Below are positions 32,862 to 43,066 of a stretch of DNA of 64,000 bases, piece by piece (within the stretch, counting starts at the first letter, position 1; the number at the start of each line of letters is the position of its first letter). Where the stretch lies: positions 101,531,001-101,595,000 of the forward strand of contig JADMNL010000028.1 of assembly GCA_016271365.2 (NCBI GenBank). The letters run 5' to 3'. The notes under the pieces are model-generated. The model had not been told where the DNA came from and made no database searches. It saw only the letters and a program-made list of their open reading frames with translations. Both the position numbers and the translations under genes were made by a program. Source of the stretch: Neoceratodus forsteri (Eukaryota; Chordata; Ceratodontiformes; Ceratodontidae).

Positions 32862-34739
32862 ATGTCTGAGAAACCCAAAAAAAAAAACAGGCCCACTGGG
32901 TTTCAACACTGTAGTGTGTGTGGGGAAGTCTTTGCTAAGGCTGACCCCCACACCACCTGTGTCTATTGTCTGGGGTTTGACCACCTCGATTCAGACTGCC
33001 AGATTTGCAAGAATGTTCCTGCAGCTACCCTGGAAAAGAGAGTTGGTAGGCTCAGGGAAAGGGAGGCCAAAAAGTCCGCTGACCCGGATGGCCAGCCCAG
33101 TTCGGTTCCAACTGAACCAGAAGGAGTGCCCTCTGACCAGGGCGAAACTTCTTTGGGCAAAAGGAGAACGGACTCTGAGGAGTCAGTTCAGTTAAAAGAA
33201 AAGAAGGATAAATCAGCGGTGCGGATCCACAAGTTCTTTCTCCGACCGCTGATGAAATAGCCAAAGTGATAAGGATTGTTCATTCACTTCCCGTTCCGAC
33301 TCAAAACCGGCACCATCGGTTAGGGCTCAGTTCGCCTGTCTCTCGGTTCCAGATTATAATTTAGAGGATTTTGTTGCGAAGGAGGAGGAAGGAGAGTATG
33401 AGGATAGTGATGGTGATTACGAAAGTCTGGATGTGCCCATTGACCCAGACATCTCCCCAGACAGACCTTCAGGGGTTTCTCCTCCTAAGCTTTCTGAGTC
33501 CCTTCGCATTTTATGTTTTACAAAAAAGTGGCTGAAACTCTTCAGCTTCCTATGGAAGAAGCTGTAGATGATCAGGAGGAGCCTGACTATGTTGAGATGA
33601 TGGATATCCCAGAGTCCAGGAGGCTGTCTATTCCCCTTCATAAGTCTTTTGGGAAACAGACAATGAAAATTTTAAAGACTCCTAATTCTATACCTCCTGT
33701 GGACAAGAGAATGGACAAGAGGATACCTCTCAGGCTCAGATACGGAGTTCCTTACCCAGCAATGCAGCCATGTTGAGTAGTGCAGGCTGCTGCCTGTGAT
33801 AAGGCAAATATACCCTTGGCTTCACACCCCCAGATAAGGACTCCAGGAGGATTGATGCCATGGCAAAGAAACAGTACATGCAGCATCCTTGGGACTCAGG
33901 CAGGCTAATTATATGGCCTATACAGCTAGATATCAGAAATCTAGATGGGACACTGTAGTGGCTCTGGCTAAACAGGTCCCTGGCCAGCTTGCCAAGGAGC
34001 TGGAGCAGGTGGCTGCGGATGATATTGAGGCATCCAAGGTGCAATTCCATGCTGCAGTGGACTCCAATGATGTTTCATCTAGAGTCATGGCTACATCTGT
34101 GGCCCTTCATAGGATGGCTTGGCTCAGATGTACTAGCCTGTCTCAGGATACCCAGACTAAGGCCATGGATTTTCCTGTTGTGGGTAATTCTCTGTTTGGG
34201 GAGCAAACAGAGAACTACATGAAGAAAATGGATGAATACAGGACCACCTATAGGAGTGCTCAGGCCAAGGAAAGGCAAGCCACTCCCCAGAGGCAGCATT
34301 CCAGGGGCAGGGGAAGGCCTTTTCATAGGCCTTTCTACCAAGCCCAGGCCTCCTCTTCTGCTTATGCTCATAGGGGGTTCTTCAGAGGAGAGGCAGACGG
34401 GGTACAAGCAGGCCTGCTTCCACCCCTCAGCCTAAAGCCCCTGCCAAATGGGCACCCTGATGGGTTTGCCAGGGCTGATTCTCCACCACTTGTAGGGGGC
34501 AGGCTGGCTTACTTTGTCAAGGACTGGATGTCTTTAACATCAGACAAATGGATCCTGGAAGTAGTGAGCCAGGGACTGGTTCTCAGCTTCAAAAAATTTC
34601 CCAAGATGAGAACCAGATCCTTTCCACCTGCAAATCCTTCAGAGGCACTTGCCCTAGAGGCAGAGGTCTCTTCCCCTTGGCTCTGAGAGCCATAGAGAGG
34701 GTTCCACCCTACACAAGGGAAAAGGATTGTACTCCAGGT
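32862..34739 (+). pseudogene. DIRS-C1 gag-like ORF
   Basis: ORF 32,862-33,260 starts MSEKPKKKNRPTGFQHCSVC and continues CVYCLGFDHLDSDCQICKN (Cys/His motif), then an acidic/basic linker. 33,513-33,776 carries the conserved middle domain (MMDIPESRRLSIPLHKSFGK). 33,889-34,686 carries the helical domain (ARYQKSRWDTVVALAKQVPG, MAWLRCTSLSQDTQ, SLFGEQTENYMKKMDEY), a basic stretch and the linker to RT. Two or three frameshifts separate these. The likely role is an RNA-binding structural protein. Confidence 0.8.
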
Positions 34740-35340
34740 ACTTCCTAACCCCCAAAAGACAGGAGAATGGCGGCCCATCCTGGATCTCAGATATTTAAAC
34801 AAGCACCTTTTAAAACCAAAGTTCAAAATGGTGACTCTGGGAATAATTCTACCTTCTCTAAGGCCAGGGGACTGGCTAGTTTCCCTGGACCTCAAGGATG
34901 CCTATTTCCATATTCTCATCAGAAGCTCCCACCGAAAGTACCTCAGGTTCAAGCTGCCCTCAGGCCATTATCAATTCAGAGCAATGCCCTTTGGCCTAAC
35001 TTCAGCTCCAAGGGTGTTCACAAAATGCCTGGCAGTAGTGGTTGCTTTCCTAAGGAGAATAAAGATCTCCATCTTTCCATACCTGGACGACTGGCTCATA
35101 GTAGGTCAGTCCCCAGACCAAGTCAAGTCACACCTACAGATAACTCAGCAACTGCTTACTTCTCTAGGTTTCCTTCTGAATCTCTCAAAGTCAGTTCTAG
35201 AGCCTGTGCAACTCCTCACCTTCATAGGGGCAGAGCTGGATACATTAAAGGCAAGAGCCTTCCTTCCCCTGGACAGGGCAAGGATCCTTGTCTCACTGGC
35301 CTTTTCATTTACCCTTCAGGTGTCTCGACCAGCAAGGCAT
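34740..35340 (+). pseudogene. DIRS-C1 reverse transcriptase
   Basis: Open reading from about 34,765 (GEWRPILDLRYLNKHLLKP) through LVSLDLKDAYFHILI (first catalytic Asp in DLKDAYF), FRAMPFGLTSAPRVFTKCL, to the intact catalytic YLDDWLIVGQ (from 35,080) and FIGAELDTLKARA. All RT motifs are present in one frame to about 35,340, where a +1/-1 shift moves the connection domain (SQLLCHMAASTAVV) into the next frame. DIRS RT makes cDNA without an integrase, leading to a circular intermediate. Confidence 0.85.
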
Positions 35341-36289
35341 TTTCGCAGCTCCTGTGCCACATGGCTGCCTCTACAGCAGTGGTCCAGGGAACAAGATTTC
35401 AGATGAGGGACATTCAGTTCCACTTAAGAGCCTTCTGGTCTCAGAAAAAGGATCCTCTGACCAAACTAATCCCAGTGACTCAAACCCTGATCCAGGCTTT
35501 GCAATGGTGGCAGGATCAGGACAACCTAAGACAAGGAGTTCCCTTTGTCACTCAGTCTCATTCTCTAATCCTTACTACAGATGCCTTCCTCTTGGGATGG
35601 GGAGCCCACTTGGGGGACCTGACCACCCAAGGGTTGTGGTCACCTCAGGAATCTCTGCTTCACATCAATCTATTAGAACTCAGAGCAGTGTTTCTAGCAC
35701 TTCAAGCTTTTTCCAAGTCTGTTCAGAACAAAGTAGTTCAGATCAGGACAGACAATACCACCACAATGTGGTACATCAACAAACAAGGGGGCACTCGGTC
35801 CACGGCCTTGTGCACAGAAGTAATGAAGTTGTGGTCTCTGGCCTATTCCCTGAACATCTCTCTTACAGCAGTGCACCTCCCAGGGAAGGACAATGTCCTG
35901 GCAGATGCTCTCAGCAGGATTTCTCAGGGCCATCACGAATGGTCCCTGGATCCCCTGATTTTGAAGGTGATCTTCTCCAGATAGGGCACCCTACAGATAG
36001 ATCTTTTTGCAGCCCCAAACAATCACCAACTTTCTCTCTTTTGCTGCAGACCCCTAGTGTTGGGCTCAGTCCCCCTGGATGCCCTAGTTCTCAATTGGGG
36101 AGGGAAGTTCCTGTATGCTTTTCCCCCCTTCCCTCTCCTGTTCAAGGTGCTAGTCAAAATCAGGTCTCAACCCTGCAAAGTGATTCTGATTGCTCCAGAC
36201 TGGGCCAGACAGCCCTGGTACCCTCTCTTGTTGTCCTTAGCAGTCCACCTTCCCCTGTCTCTTCCCAGGAATTACAACCTGTTAACATG
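35341..36289 (+). pseudogene. DIRS-C1 RNase H and post-RNase H block
   Basis: In the frame ending at 35,984: ILTTDAFLLGWGAHLGD, LHINLLELRAVF, IRTDNTTTMWYINKQGGT and NVLADALSRISQGHHEWS. All four acidic RNase H residues are kept. After a shift the conserved tail is read in 36,057-36,359 (KFLYAFPPFPLLFKVLVKI, VILIAPDWARQPWYP). The domain order matches A2 and C2. Confidence 0.85.
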
Positions 36290-37393
36290 TGCTCAGGGGA
36301 GGATTTGGTATCCGAATCTCAAATCTCTCAACCTCAAGGCCTGGCTCTTGAAGTGTTAGAGTTTGCTGATTTGCATCTCTCTCAAGGTGTTCTGGATATT
36401 TTAAAGGCTTCTCGAAAGCCTTCCACCAGAAACACTTACAATTCCAAGTGGAGAAGATTTACTATATGGTGCTCTGGGAAGCAGCTTTCTCCAGAGTCTG
36501 CTGGCTTGCCCACAGTCCTTGAATATATGGTTCATCTCAATAGCTTGGGACTCAGACCAGCTACACTAAGAGTGCATCTGGCAGCTGTCTCTGCCTTCCT
36601 CTCAGCAGGCAAGCACTCTTCCCTTTCAGCTCATCCTGTATTTTCTAAATTTTTCAATGGATTGCTTCATACCAATCCTCCCTTCAGGGCCCCTGCCCCT
36701 GCTTGGGACCTTAATGTTTGCATTGCTCAGCTTATGCAACCGCTTTTGAGCCTTTGTCCTCAGCAGAGCTTAAGTACTTGACTTGGAAAACTGTTTTCTT
36801 GGTAGCCATCACTTCTGCCAGACGCATAAGTGAGTTACAGGCCCTGTCGGTGGAGCCTGATTTTATCTCTTTCCATAGAGATAAGGTGGTCCTCAGGACT
36901 AATAGGAAGTTTTTGCCTAAGGTGGTTTCAGATTTCCACCTTAACCAGTCTGTCTCTTCCTGTTTTCTTCACTGACCATTCCTCCTCTGGGGAGAGGAGG
37001 CTGCACAGCTTGGATGTGAAAAGGGCCCTTAGCTACTACATAGAGCGCACCAAGGGTCACAGGTTTGACTCCCTCCAACTGTTCCTCACTTATGGTGAGG
37101 TTGGTAAGGGAAAACCTGCCACTAAGAGATCTATTGCCAGGTGGATTGTCTCTTGCATACAATTTTGCTATGAAAAATTAGGTAGGATCCCACCCTCAGG
37201 CCTGAGGGCTCACTCTACCAGAGGTACAGCTGCTTCCCTGGCTGCTGCCAGGGATATTCCTATCTTAGAGATTTGTCAAGCAGCCACCTGGAAAACAGTA
37301 CATACTTTTACCAAGCATTACTCTCTGGATATTCAGGCTAGGAGTGATGCTCGGTTTGGCACAGCAGTGCTTCAGAGCCTATTCCCGAAGTAG
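36290..37393 (+). pseudogene. DIRS-C1 tyrosine recombinase
   Basis: The N-terminal half lies in the frame ending at 36,781 (ASRKPSTRNTYNSKWRRF, LRPATLRVHLAAVSAFLSAG). The catalytic arginine is in ITSARRISELQAL (36,718-36,975 frame). The final frame (to 37,393) has KRSIARWIVSC, RAHSTRGTAAS (His-x-x-Arg) and FTKHYSLD with the nucleophilic Tyr. Two frameshifts split the gene, but every catalytic residue is spelled. It would recombine circular DIRS DNA with a target sharing the trinucleotide core. Confidence 0.85.
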
Positions 37394-37427
37394 GTTCTGT
37401 CCCTCCTCCATGGAGGTACTGCTTGGT

Positions 37428-37550
37428 AGTCTGCATATGTCAGAATACAGCAAGACTTCATGTTGTTTGAAGAAATAATTACTCACCTTAGTAATGTTGT
37501 TTCTTCTAATGGAGTCTTGCTGTATTCTGACCTCCCCCGTTGCCTCCCCT
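37428..37550. repeat. DIRS-C1 internal complementary region
   Basis: The first part (GTCAGAATACAGCAAGACTT..TTGTTTGAA) is the reverse complement of the left end at 32,305-32,340. The second part (ATTACTCACCTTAGTAATG..CTTGCTGTATTC) is the reverse complement of the right end (37,920-37,975). Overlaps slightly with the YR 3' end region. Confidence 0.9.
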
Positions 37551-37779
37551 CTCAGAACCTGGGTTTTGGGATGCGGGTGGGCAGCAACAGTATTGGCACT
37601 CTGGAGGTGCCCCTTTTTCTCACCCCCTTAATTTGGGTGTGTGTGTGTGTTATGTTTTATTTATTTTTTGGGTTTCCTGACTTGAGTCTTTGCTTTCGGA
37701 CCAAAAAATCTTTTTATTATATTTAGTAGCCAGTTGGCTAGTGTAAGTTTACAGTTTCCACACAGGATACCCAGTGAGT

Positions 37780-37983
37780 ATAGCTCGTAAAGATCTGATG
37801 GTTTGAGTTCAAACAGCAACAGACAGAGTCTCAACCGAGCTTGCTCCAGCTGCCATGCCTGGCATGGAAAGTTAACTCTTTCCTCTCCGGGCAGTTCAAA
37901 GGTTGGACATCACTGCATATGTCAGAATACAGCAAGACTCCATTAGAAGAAACAACATTACTAAGGTGAGTAATTTTTTCTTG
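37780..37983 (+). repeat. DIRS-C1 right terminal repeat and extension
   Basis: Inverted copy of 32,321-32,475, plus a terminal extension absent from the left end (CATTAGAAGAAACAACATTA, then CTAAGGTGAGTAATT). AGGTGAGTAA (37,964-37,973) fits a splice-donor consensus. Confidence 0.9.
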
Positions 37984-38225
37984 TCACCCTTGGCCCGGCG
38001 TAGGGTGATTAACTCTGCTCACCAAAGAACCTATCTCTTCTCCCATAGAGTGAGATGGCGTTTGTCGGGGCAACTTCCTTCCCTCTCTGGGGTCACCATC
38101 TCACTCTCCCCACTCTTGGACCTCCCAGGCCCTGAAGGTTCTCCCTCTTAGTGTGTCACCCACTGAGAGCTAAGGGACTTTGTCCCTTAGGGTGTAAAGA
38201 AAACCCTTTTGGGGGCTCGGCACTC
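37984..38225 (+). pseudogene. DIRS-B gag C-terminus after C1
   Basis: Open in the frame that continues B gag (LSPLARRRVINSAHQRTYLF) to a stop at 38,151, followed by a short non-coding tail up to the ICR. No RT motif follows, so B lacks pol here. Confidence 0.65.
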
Positions 38226-38335
38226 ACCCAAATGTGATGAATGGTGAAGATTGACACAGATAAGATATGAAAATTACTTACCTACCATAATTATGATCTT
38301 TCTGTGTATCTTCACCATTCATCACAATCCCGCCC
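38226..38335. repeat. DIRS-B internal complementary region
   Basis: AATGTGATGAATGGTGAAGA then CAGATAAGAT is the reverse complement of the left end (29,264-29,300). AAATTACTTACCTACC..AATTATGA..CTTTCTGTGTATCTTCACC is the reverse complement of the right end (39,205-39,258). The join is at about 38,266-38,269. Confidence 0.85.
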
Positions 38336-39025
38336 TCCATCCACCTGGGGCCCCAGTCTCTGGGTCCACCTCCCTCTCTGTGCCCAACCTTCCTCCCCTC
38401 CTTTCTTAGGAGTGGGGTGAACAGGAGCACATAGGGGGATAAGGTTCTGTGGAGAGTGGTTAGCATGGGGGGGCACTCCTTCTCCAGTGCGTTAGCTCTA
38501 CCCCTGTGGGGTGAGAGTTGGCAGTTGCCCTCCATTCTCTCCTCCTCCTTTTTCCTGTCCATCTTATTTTTCCTTGTCCTTTGGACTACCCTTTGTTAAA
38601 AAAAAAAAAAAATCCTTTTCCTTTTTCACCAAAAATCTTTCCTTGAGACGGTGTTAATTCTCTGTGCCCTGTCCTTCTTCCAGAATAGCCGACTCTGCTC
38701 ATTTGGAGTTTTTACCAGCTATTCTGTGCCTTGAATTCTGGCAAGAAGCCTTTGGCTACTCCTTGCAGTTCCTATACAATCTGGAGACGGACTAGGGTCT
38801 GGGTTATGTTTACCCTTCCCCTCTCTTCCTACCTTCTAAAGCCTTTACCCCACCCTACCTCCCTCCTCAATTTCCAGAGATTGGGCCCCTCCTAATCCCT
38901 TTAGTTCCTGACTTCTCTCTTTCTGTCCTCTCAGTTGTTATTTCTCCTTTTAGTTTTATATCTTTTCCTTTTTCTTGTCCATTGGACTTCCTTGTCCCAC
39001 CCTCCACTCCCTTCCTCTTACCTCT
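38336..39025 (+). other. DIRS-B non-coding region between ICR and right repeat
   Basis: Pyrimidine-rich sequence with an A-run (38,598-38,611) and two related T/C blocks near 38,560 and 38,955. No credible ORF. It is unusual for DIRS, where the ICR normally lies close to the terminal repeat. Confidence 0.5.
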
Positions 39026-39258
39026 CTGGTGACTCAGAACTGGCAGGCAGGTGGAGTCGACAGCGTCTAACAGCCAAACTGCGAGCGCCACACAATGCGT
39101 CGGCCTCAAGGGTGGCGCTGATGGTGCATCAGCTCCGCCTACCAAAAAAAAAAAGAGAGAGCTCCCGCGTGGTCATGACATCCGGCCATGAACCCAAATG
39201 TGATGAATGGTGAAGATACACAGAAAGTTCATAATTACAGTAGGTATGTAATTTTCAT
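39026..39258 (+). repeat. DIRS-B right terminal repeat
   Basis: Inverted copy of 29,264-29,470, ending with the extension ATAATTACAGTAGGTATGTA, ATTTTCAT. GGTATGTAA is the terminal donor-like string; the ICR copy reads GGTAAGTAA. Confidence 0.8.
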
Positions 39259-39460
39259 TTTTAGTTTACTTTTCAATGCTCTACGTTAGTTGGAGTGTTA
39301 TCTGAATGTTATTGTGTAAATTTTAATTTTCTGGTACGGTTCCTACTTTAAGGGAACCACTGTTTAATCTTTTAGAAGTTAAAGAATTTTGATTCCTCAT
39401 TTGGGGAAAGACAACCTTTTCACTATTTCTAGTATAGAAACCTCTTCTGAGGGAAAATTT
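39259..39460. other. Unassigned AT-rich spacer
   Basis: No ORF or recognised repeat between DIRS-B and CR1-b. Possibly flanking genomic DNA. Confidence 0.4.
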
Positions 39461-39671
39461 AACAAAGAAACAGATTTTGTTGGCAGAAAAGGACCTTTAG
39501 GTCCATCCAGTCTGCCCCTTGTCCCTGCCTTTTCCATAGCCACTGACCCTAGTTGGTCATAGGTGTCTCTCACTCCCCCTGTTCCCCTACCTAAGATATC
39601 CTGTGCCTATCCCATGCATGTTTGAAGCTCCCCACAGTCATTGACCCCACTACCTCCTCTGGCAGGCTATT

Positions 39672-40947
39672 CTATTCATCCACCACCCTTTCCATGAAGA
39701 AATATTTCTGTACATCTCTCCTAAACTTCCCCCTCTTGGCATCATTGCATGCCCCCCTTGTTCTACTACCTTTCTTTCTCTGACATAGACTCTCCACTTG
39801 AACCTTGTTCACTCCTGTGAGGTACTTGTAGGTTTCAGTCATGTTCCCCCTCGCTCTCCTCCCTTCCAGGGAGTACATGTTGAGTTCCTGCAGCTTTTCC
39901 TTGTATGGCTTCTTGTGCAACCCCCCTCACCATTTTGGTTGCCTTCCTCTGTACTGCCTCCACCATTTCAATGTCCTTAAGAAGGTGCAGCCTCCAGAAC
40001 TGGACACAGTGCTCCAGGTGGAGCCTCACCAGTGAGCAGTGCAGCTGCAGCACCACCTCCTTCTCCTCCTGCTAGAAATCCCTTTCCCAGTGCACGCCAG
40101 CATCCTGCTAGCCTTTCCCACTTCATTGTCACTCTGCTCAGCTACCTTGAGGTCATCAGATATGATGACCCTTGGGTATCTTTCTTGCATGATGACTGTA
40201 AGCTCCACTCCACCCATCTTATACACAGCTCCTGGATTCCACAGCCCTAAGTGCATAACCTTGCACTTTTGGCGTTGAAACCGAGCTGCCACTCCTAGAC
40301 CATTCCTCTAGTTTCCTTAGATCCCATTGCATTCTCTCCACCTCTTCCTGTGTGTCGACCCTGTTGCAGATTTTTGTATCATCCGCAGAGAGACACACCT
40401 TGCCCTCAAGCTCCTCTAATGTGTCGCTTATGAAGACATTGAAGAGTACTGGCTCTGCCACCAAACCCTGTGGCACCCCATTAGTCACTCTCCTGTCATC
40501 TGAATGGCTACCGTTTACTGCCACATTTTGTCCTTTGTCACTTATCCAGTTTAATACCCTGCTTGTCACTTTCCCCACCGCCAGGCTGCTTAGTTTCTTA
40601 ACTAGCCTTCTGTGTGGCACAGTGTTGAAAGCCTTACTGAAGTCCAGGTATGCCACGTCCACTGCTCTCCCTTCATCCACCTCCCTGGTACCCCGACAAA
40701 GAAATTGATGAGATTAATTTGACAGGAGCCTCTCCTTCAGCAACTTCCCCACCACTGATGTGAGAGTGACTTGCCTGTAGTTGCTAGCATCCTTCCTATT
40801 GCTGCTTTTGTGCAGAGGGACCACATCAACCCTCCTCCAGTCCTCTGAAACTTCCCTCATTGCCACTGAGGTGCTAAAAAGTGCTGCCAGAGGGGTGGCC
40901 AGCACTTCCTTTAGGACCCTTGGATGAATCCCTTCTAGTCCCATCAC
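39672..40947 (-). pseudogene. CR1-b reverse transcriptase
   Basis: Minus-strand pieces in order: 40,714-40,947 (EDWRRVDVVPLHKS, NYRQVTLTSVVGKLLKE); 40,219-40,680 (DVAYLDFSKAFNTVPHRRL, GVPQGLVAEPVLFNVFI, catalytic SADDTKI); about 39,835-40,056 (LVRLHLEHCVQFWRL, VQRKATKM); 39,672-39,920 (LQELNMYSLEGRR, FFMERVVDE). FADD is changed to SADD but both aspartates are kept. Broken by frameshifts. Confidence 0.8.
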
Positions 40948-41249
40948 CTTATTCTAATAATAAACAACTTTATTTATAAAGTGCCTTTCAGATACCAAGG
41001 CACTGAACAATAAATAAATAAAAACAATAAAATACATGATAATATAACAGAATAAATAGCAAAGCTAAAATCGGACTAAAATAATCAATCTGGGTATGCA
41101 ATCAGCCATAGATGTGTCTTCAAGGCCTTCTTAAAGCCCTCCACAGTCTTGCACTCCACGTATCTTATGAGGTAGAGAATTCCACAGGGCTGGAGCCGCA
41201 TACATAAACACATGGGCCCCCGATGACTTCAAGCTCACCCTGGAAATCA

Positions 41250-42405
41250 CTAGCAACCCCTAGTCAGCTGAACAGAGAGGTCGCCGGGGCAGTAGGGGCA
41301 CAGGAGTTCTTGCAGATAGCCTGGACCCAGTCCTTGCAGGGCCTTATAGGTCAGAAGCCCAACCTTGAAGGTGATCTGCCACTGAATAGGCAGCCAGTGC
41401 AGTTCACGCAGCACCGGTGTGATGCAACTTGAACGAGGGGTCCCCGTCAACAGCCAGGCCGCAGCATTCTGCACTAGCTGCAAGCGGCAGATATCAACCC
41501 CCAGAAGCCCTAGATGAAGGGAGTTGCCGTAGTCAAGGTGCGAGGTCACAAAGGCGTGGATCAACGTTGGAAGGTCGCCAGATGGAACAAGGTGCTTGAC
41601 CCTAGTGATGTTCCTCAGATGGTAGAAAGAGGACTTGACAACTTCCAACACCTGCGAACGCATTATCAGCCCATCATCAAGAATCATCCCCAGGTCTCGC
41701 ATGCGTTCAGAGGAAGGAAGCTGGATACCCCCTAGACAAAGTCCGGTGGGTTGGCCAGCCCCCAACCTCTCTGTGCAGTGACCTGGATCCACCACCATCA
41801 CCTCAGTCTTTCCAAAGTTCAACTTCAACCAGCTGGAGCTCATCCAGTCCCGGGTTTCAGCGAAGCAGTTGTTAAATACTAAGCGCGCACTATCCTGGTC
41901 GGGTGCAAAAGATGGGTAGAGCTGGATATCATCAGCATAGCAGTGAAACCTCAGCCCATACCATCTTACAATATCTCTGAGGGGCAGCATATACACCGCA
42001 AACAACATGAGGGACAACACCGAGCCCTGAGGAACCCCACATGGCAGAGAGAATGGGTCAGAGGAAAAAATCCCCGACACCACCCTCTGAATTCTGCCAG
42101 TGAGGAATGACATAAACCATCTGTGAACTGTCCCAGACAGACCACAGATGAACCGCAGGTGCTCGAGAAGTACCCCATGGTCTACGGTGTCAAAGGCTGA
42201 AGAGAGAGATCAAGAAGCACCAAGATAGAATGGCGCTTCTGATCTCTTGCCATCAAGAGATCATTGAGTACCCGAACCAGAGCGGTTTTGGTACTATGCC
42301 TCTTACGAAAACTGGATTGGAAAGGTTCGTAGATGTCATGGATGGTCAGGTGGTTCTCCAGTTGCAGGGCCACAACTTTCTCAATTACCTTCCCAACAAA
42401 GGGAA
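41250..42405 (-). pseudogene. L2-like reverse transcriptase, C-terminal two thirds
   Basis: The 287-aa frame 41,250-42,113 contains GVPQGSVLSLMLFAVYMLPL, the catalytic CYADDIQLY, HAFVTSHLDYGNSL, LQLVQNAAAWLLTG and LRELHWLPI, all diagnostic of L2. 42,182-42,405 gives the preceding block (SSFRKRHSTKTALVRVLNDL). YADD is intact. One main frameshift lies near 42,150. Confidence 0.85.
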
Positions 42406-42419
42406 TGGTAATATGATTT

Positions 42420-43066
42420 CATCAAATCAGGATATGGCGGAAGTATGTAATAAATACTTATCTTCTGTCTTCAGTACGGGGACGCAAATAAAAAGTTACC
42501 ATAATAGAGACAAGTACCTAGGCCCTAGTATTACATTTGATGCCTCTGATGTGGTAAAAAGATTAAAGGGTATTGATTCAAATAAAGCACAGGGACCTGA
42601 TGGGATGCATCCCAGGTTAATTAAGGAGTTGGCGGATAGTTTGGCTGACCCAGTTACCTGTCTCTTCCAGAAATCCCTAGATACAGGCAGGGTCCCAGAA
42701 GAATGGAGGCAGGCTGTAGTTGTTCCTATCTATAAAAAGGGCTCTAAGCAGAAGGTAACTAACTGTAGGCCTATCAGCCTGACTTCTGTGTTGGGGAAGA
42801 TTCTGGAAAGTATTATCAAGGAGAACATCATAGACTTCCTGGAAAAGACAGGGGCTATTGACAATACACAGCATGGGTTTACCAGGGGCAGGTCATGCCA
42901 AACTAACCTTCTAGAGTTTTATGGTAAGGCAAGTAAGGCACTGGACATGGGCAGCTCTGTTGACGTAATCTTCCTGGATTTCGCAAAGGCATTTGATAAA
43001 GTGCCACATGAAGAACTGATTAAAGCCCTTAACAGTTTAGGACTCCATGACAAATTAGCCCAGTGA
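42420..43066 (+). pseudogene. CR1-c RT, N-terminal half
   Basis: The frame ending at 43,066 reads YLSSVFSTG, AQGPDGMHPRLIKELAD, PEEWRQAVVVPIYKKG, NCRPISLTSVLGKILE and VIFLDFAKAFDKVPHEELI. A one-base deletion at about 43,062 (TGG to TG) ends the frame; the protein continues in the overlapping frame from 43,063. Confidence 0.85.

Larger units (their letters stand above)
32305..37983 (+). mobile_element. DIRS-C1, best-preserved complete DIRS
   Basis: About 5.7 kb with gag, RT, RNase H, YR, ICR and near-identical inverted terminal repeats (about 32,321-32,475 and 37,785-37,940). It is bordered by TT(C/G) at 32,305-32,307 and 37,981-37,983. Removing it leaves B gag in frame (CGG TTG TCA). The RT box YLDD and the YR catalytic residues are all present; only a handful of frameshifts separate the domains. 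It is the youngest DIRS in the window. Confidence 0.9.
29264..39258 (+). mobile_element. DIRS-B, gag-only non-autonomous DIRS hosting C1
   Basis: Inverted terminal repeats at 29,264-29,470 and 39,026-39,258 and an ICR at 38,226-38,335 define a plus-strand DIRS. It contains only a gag-like ORF (29,684-32,304, continuing at 37,984), then non-coding sequence. No RT, RNase H or YR was found. Without C1 it is about 4.3 kb. Removing C1 restores the gag reading frame across the junction. It would depend on enzymes from another DIRS. Confidence 0.75.

Noticed and set aside
34767..35330. First half of the 405-aa frame in DIRS-C1
   Set aside because: Out of phase with RT motifs, which are in the neighbouring frame (GEWRPIL to FIGAELD). 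The frame becomes real only after about 35,340.
35288..36000. First half of a 497-aa open frame (35,288-36,781)
   Set aside because: It overlaps the true RT/RNase H frame of DIRS-C1 out of phase. Only the end of this frame (after about 36,330) is recombinase.
39798..40708. Several plus-strand frames over CR1-b
   Set aside because: They are antisense shadows of the CR1-b reverse transcriptase on the minus strand.
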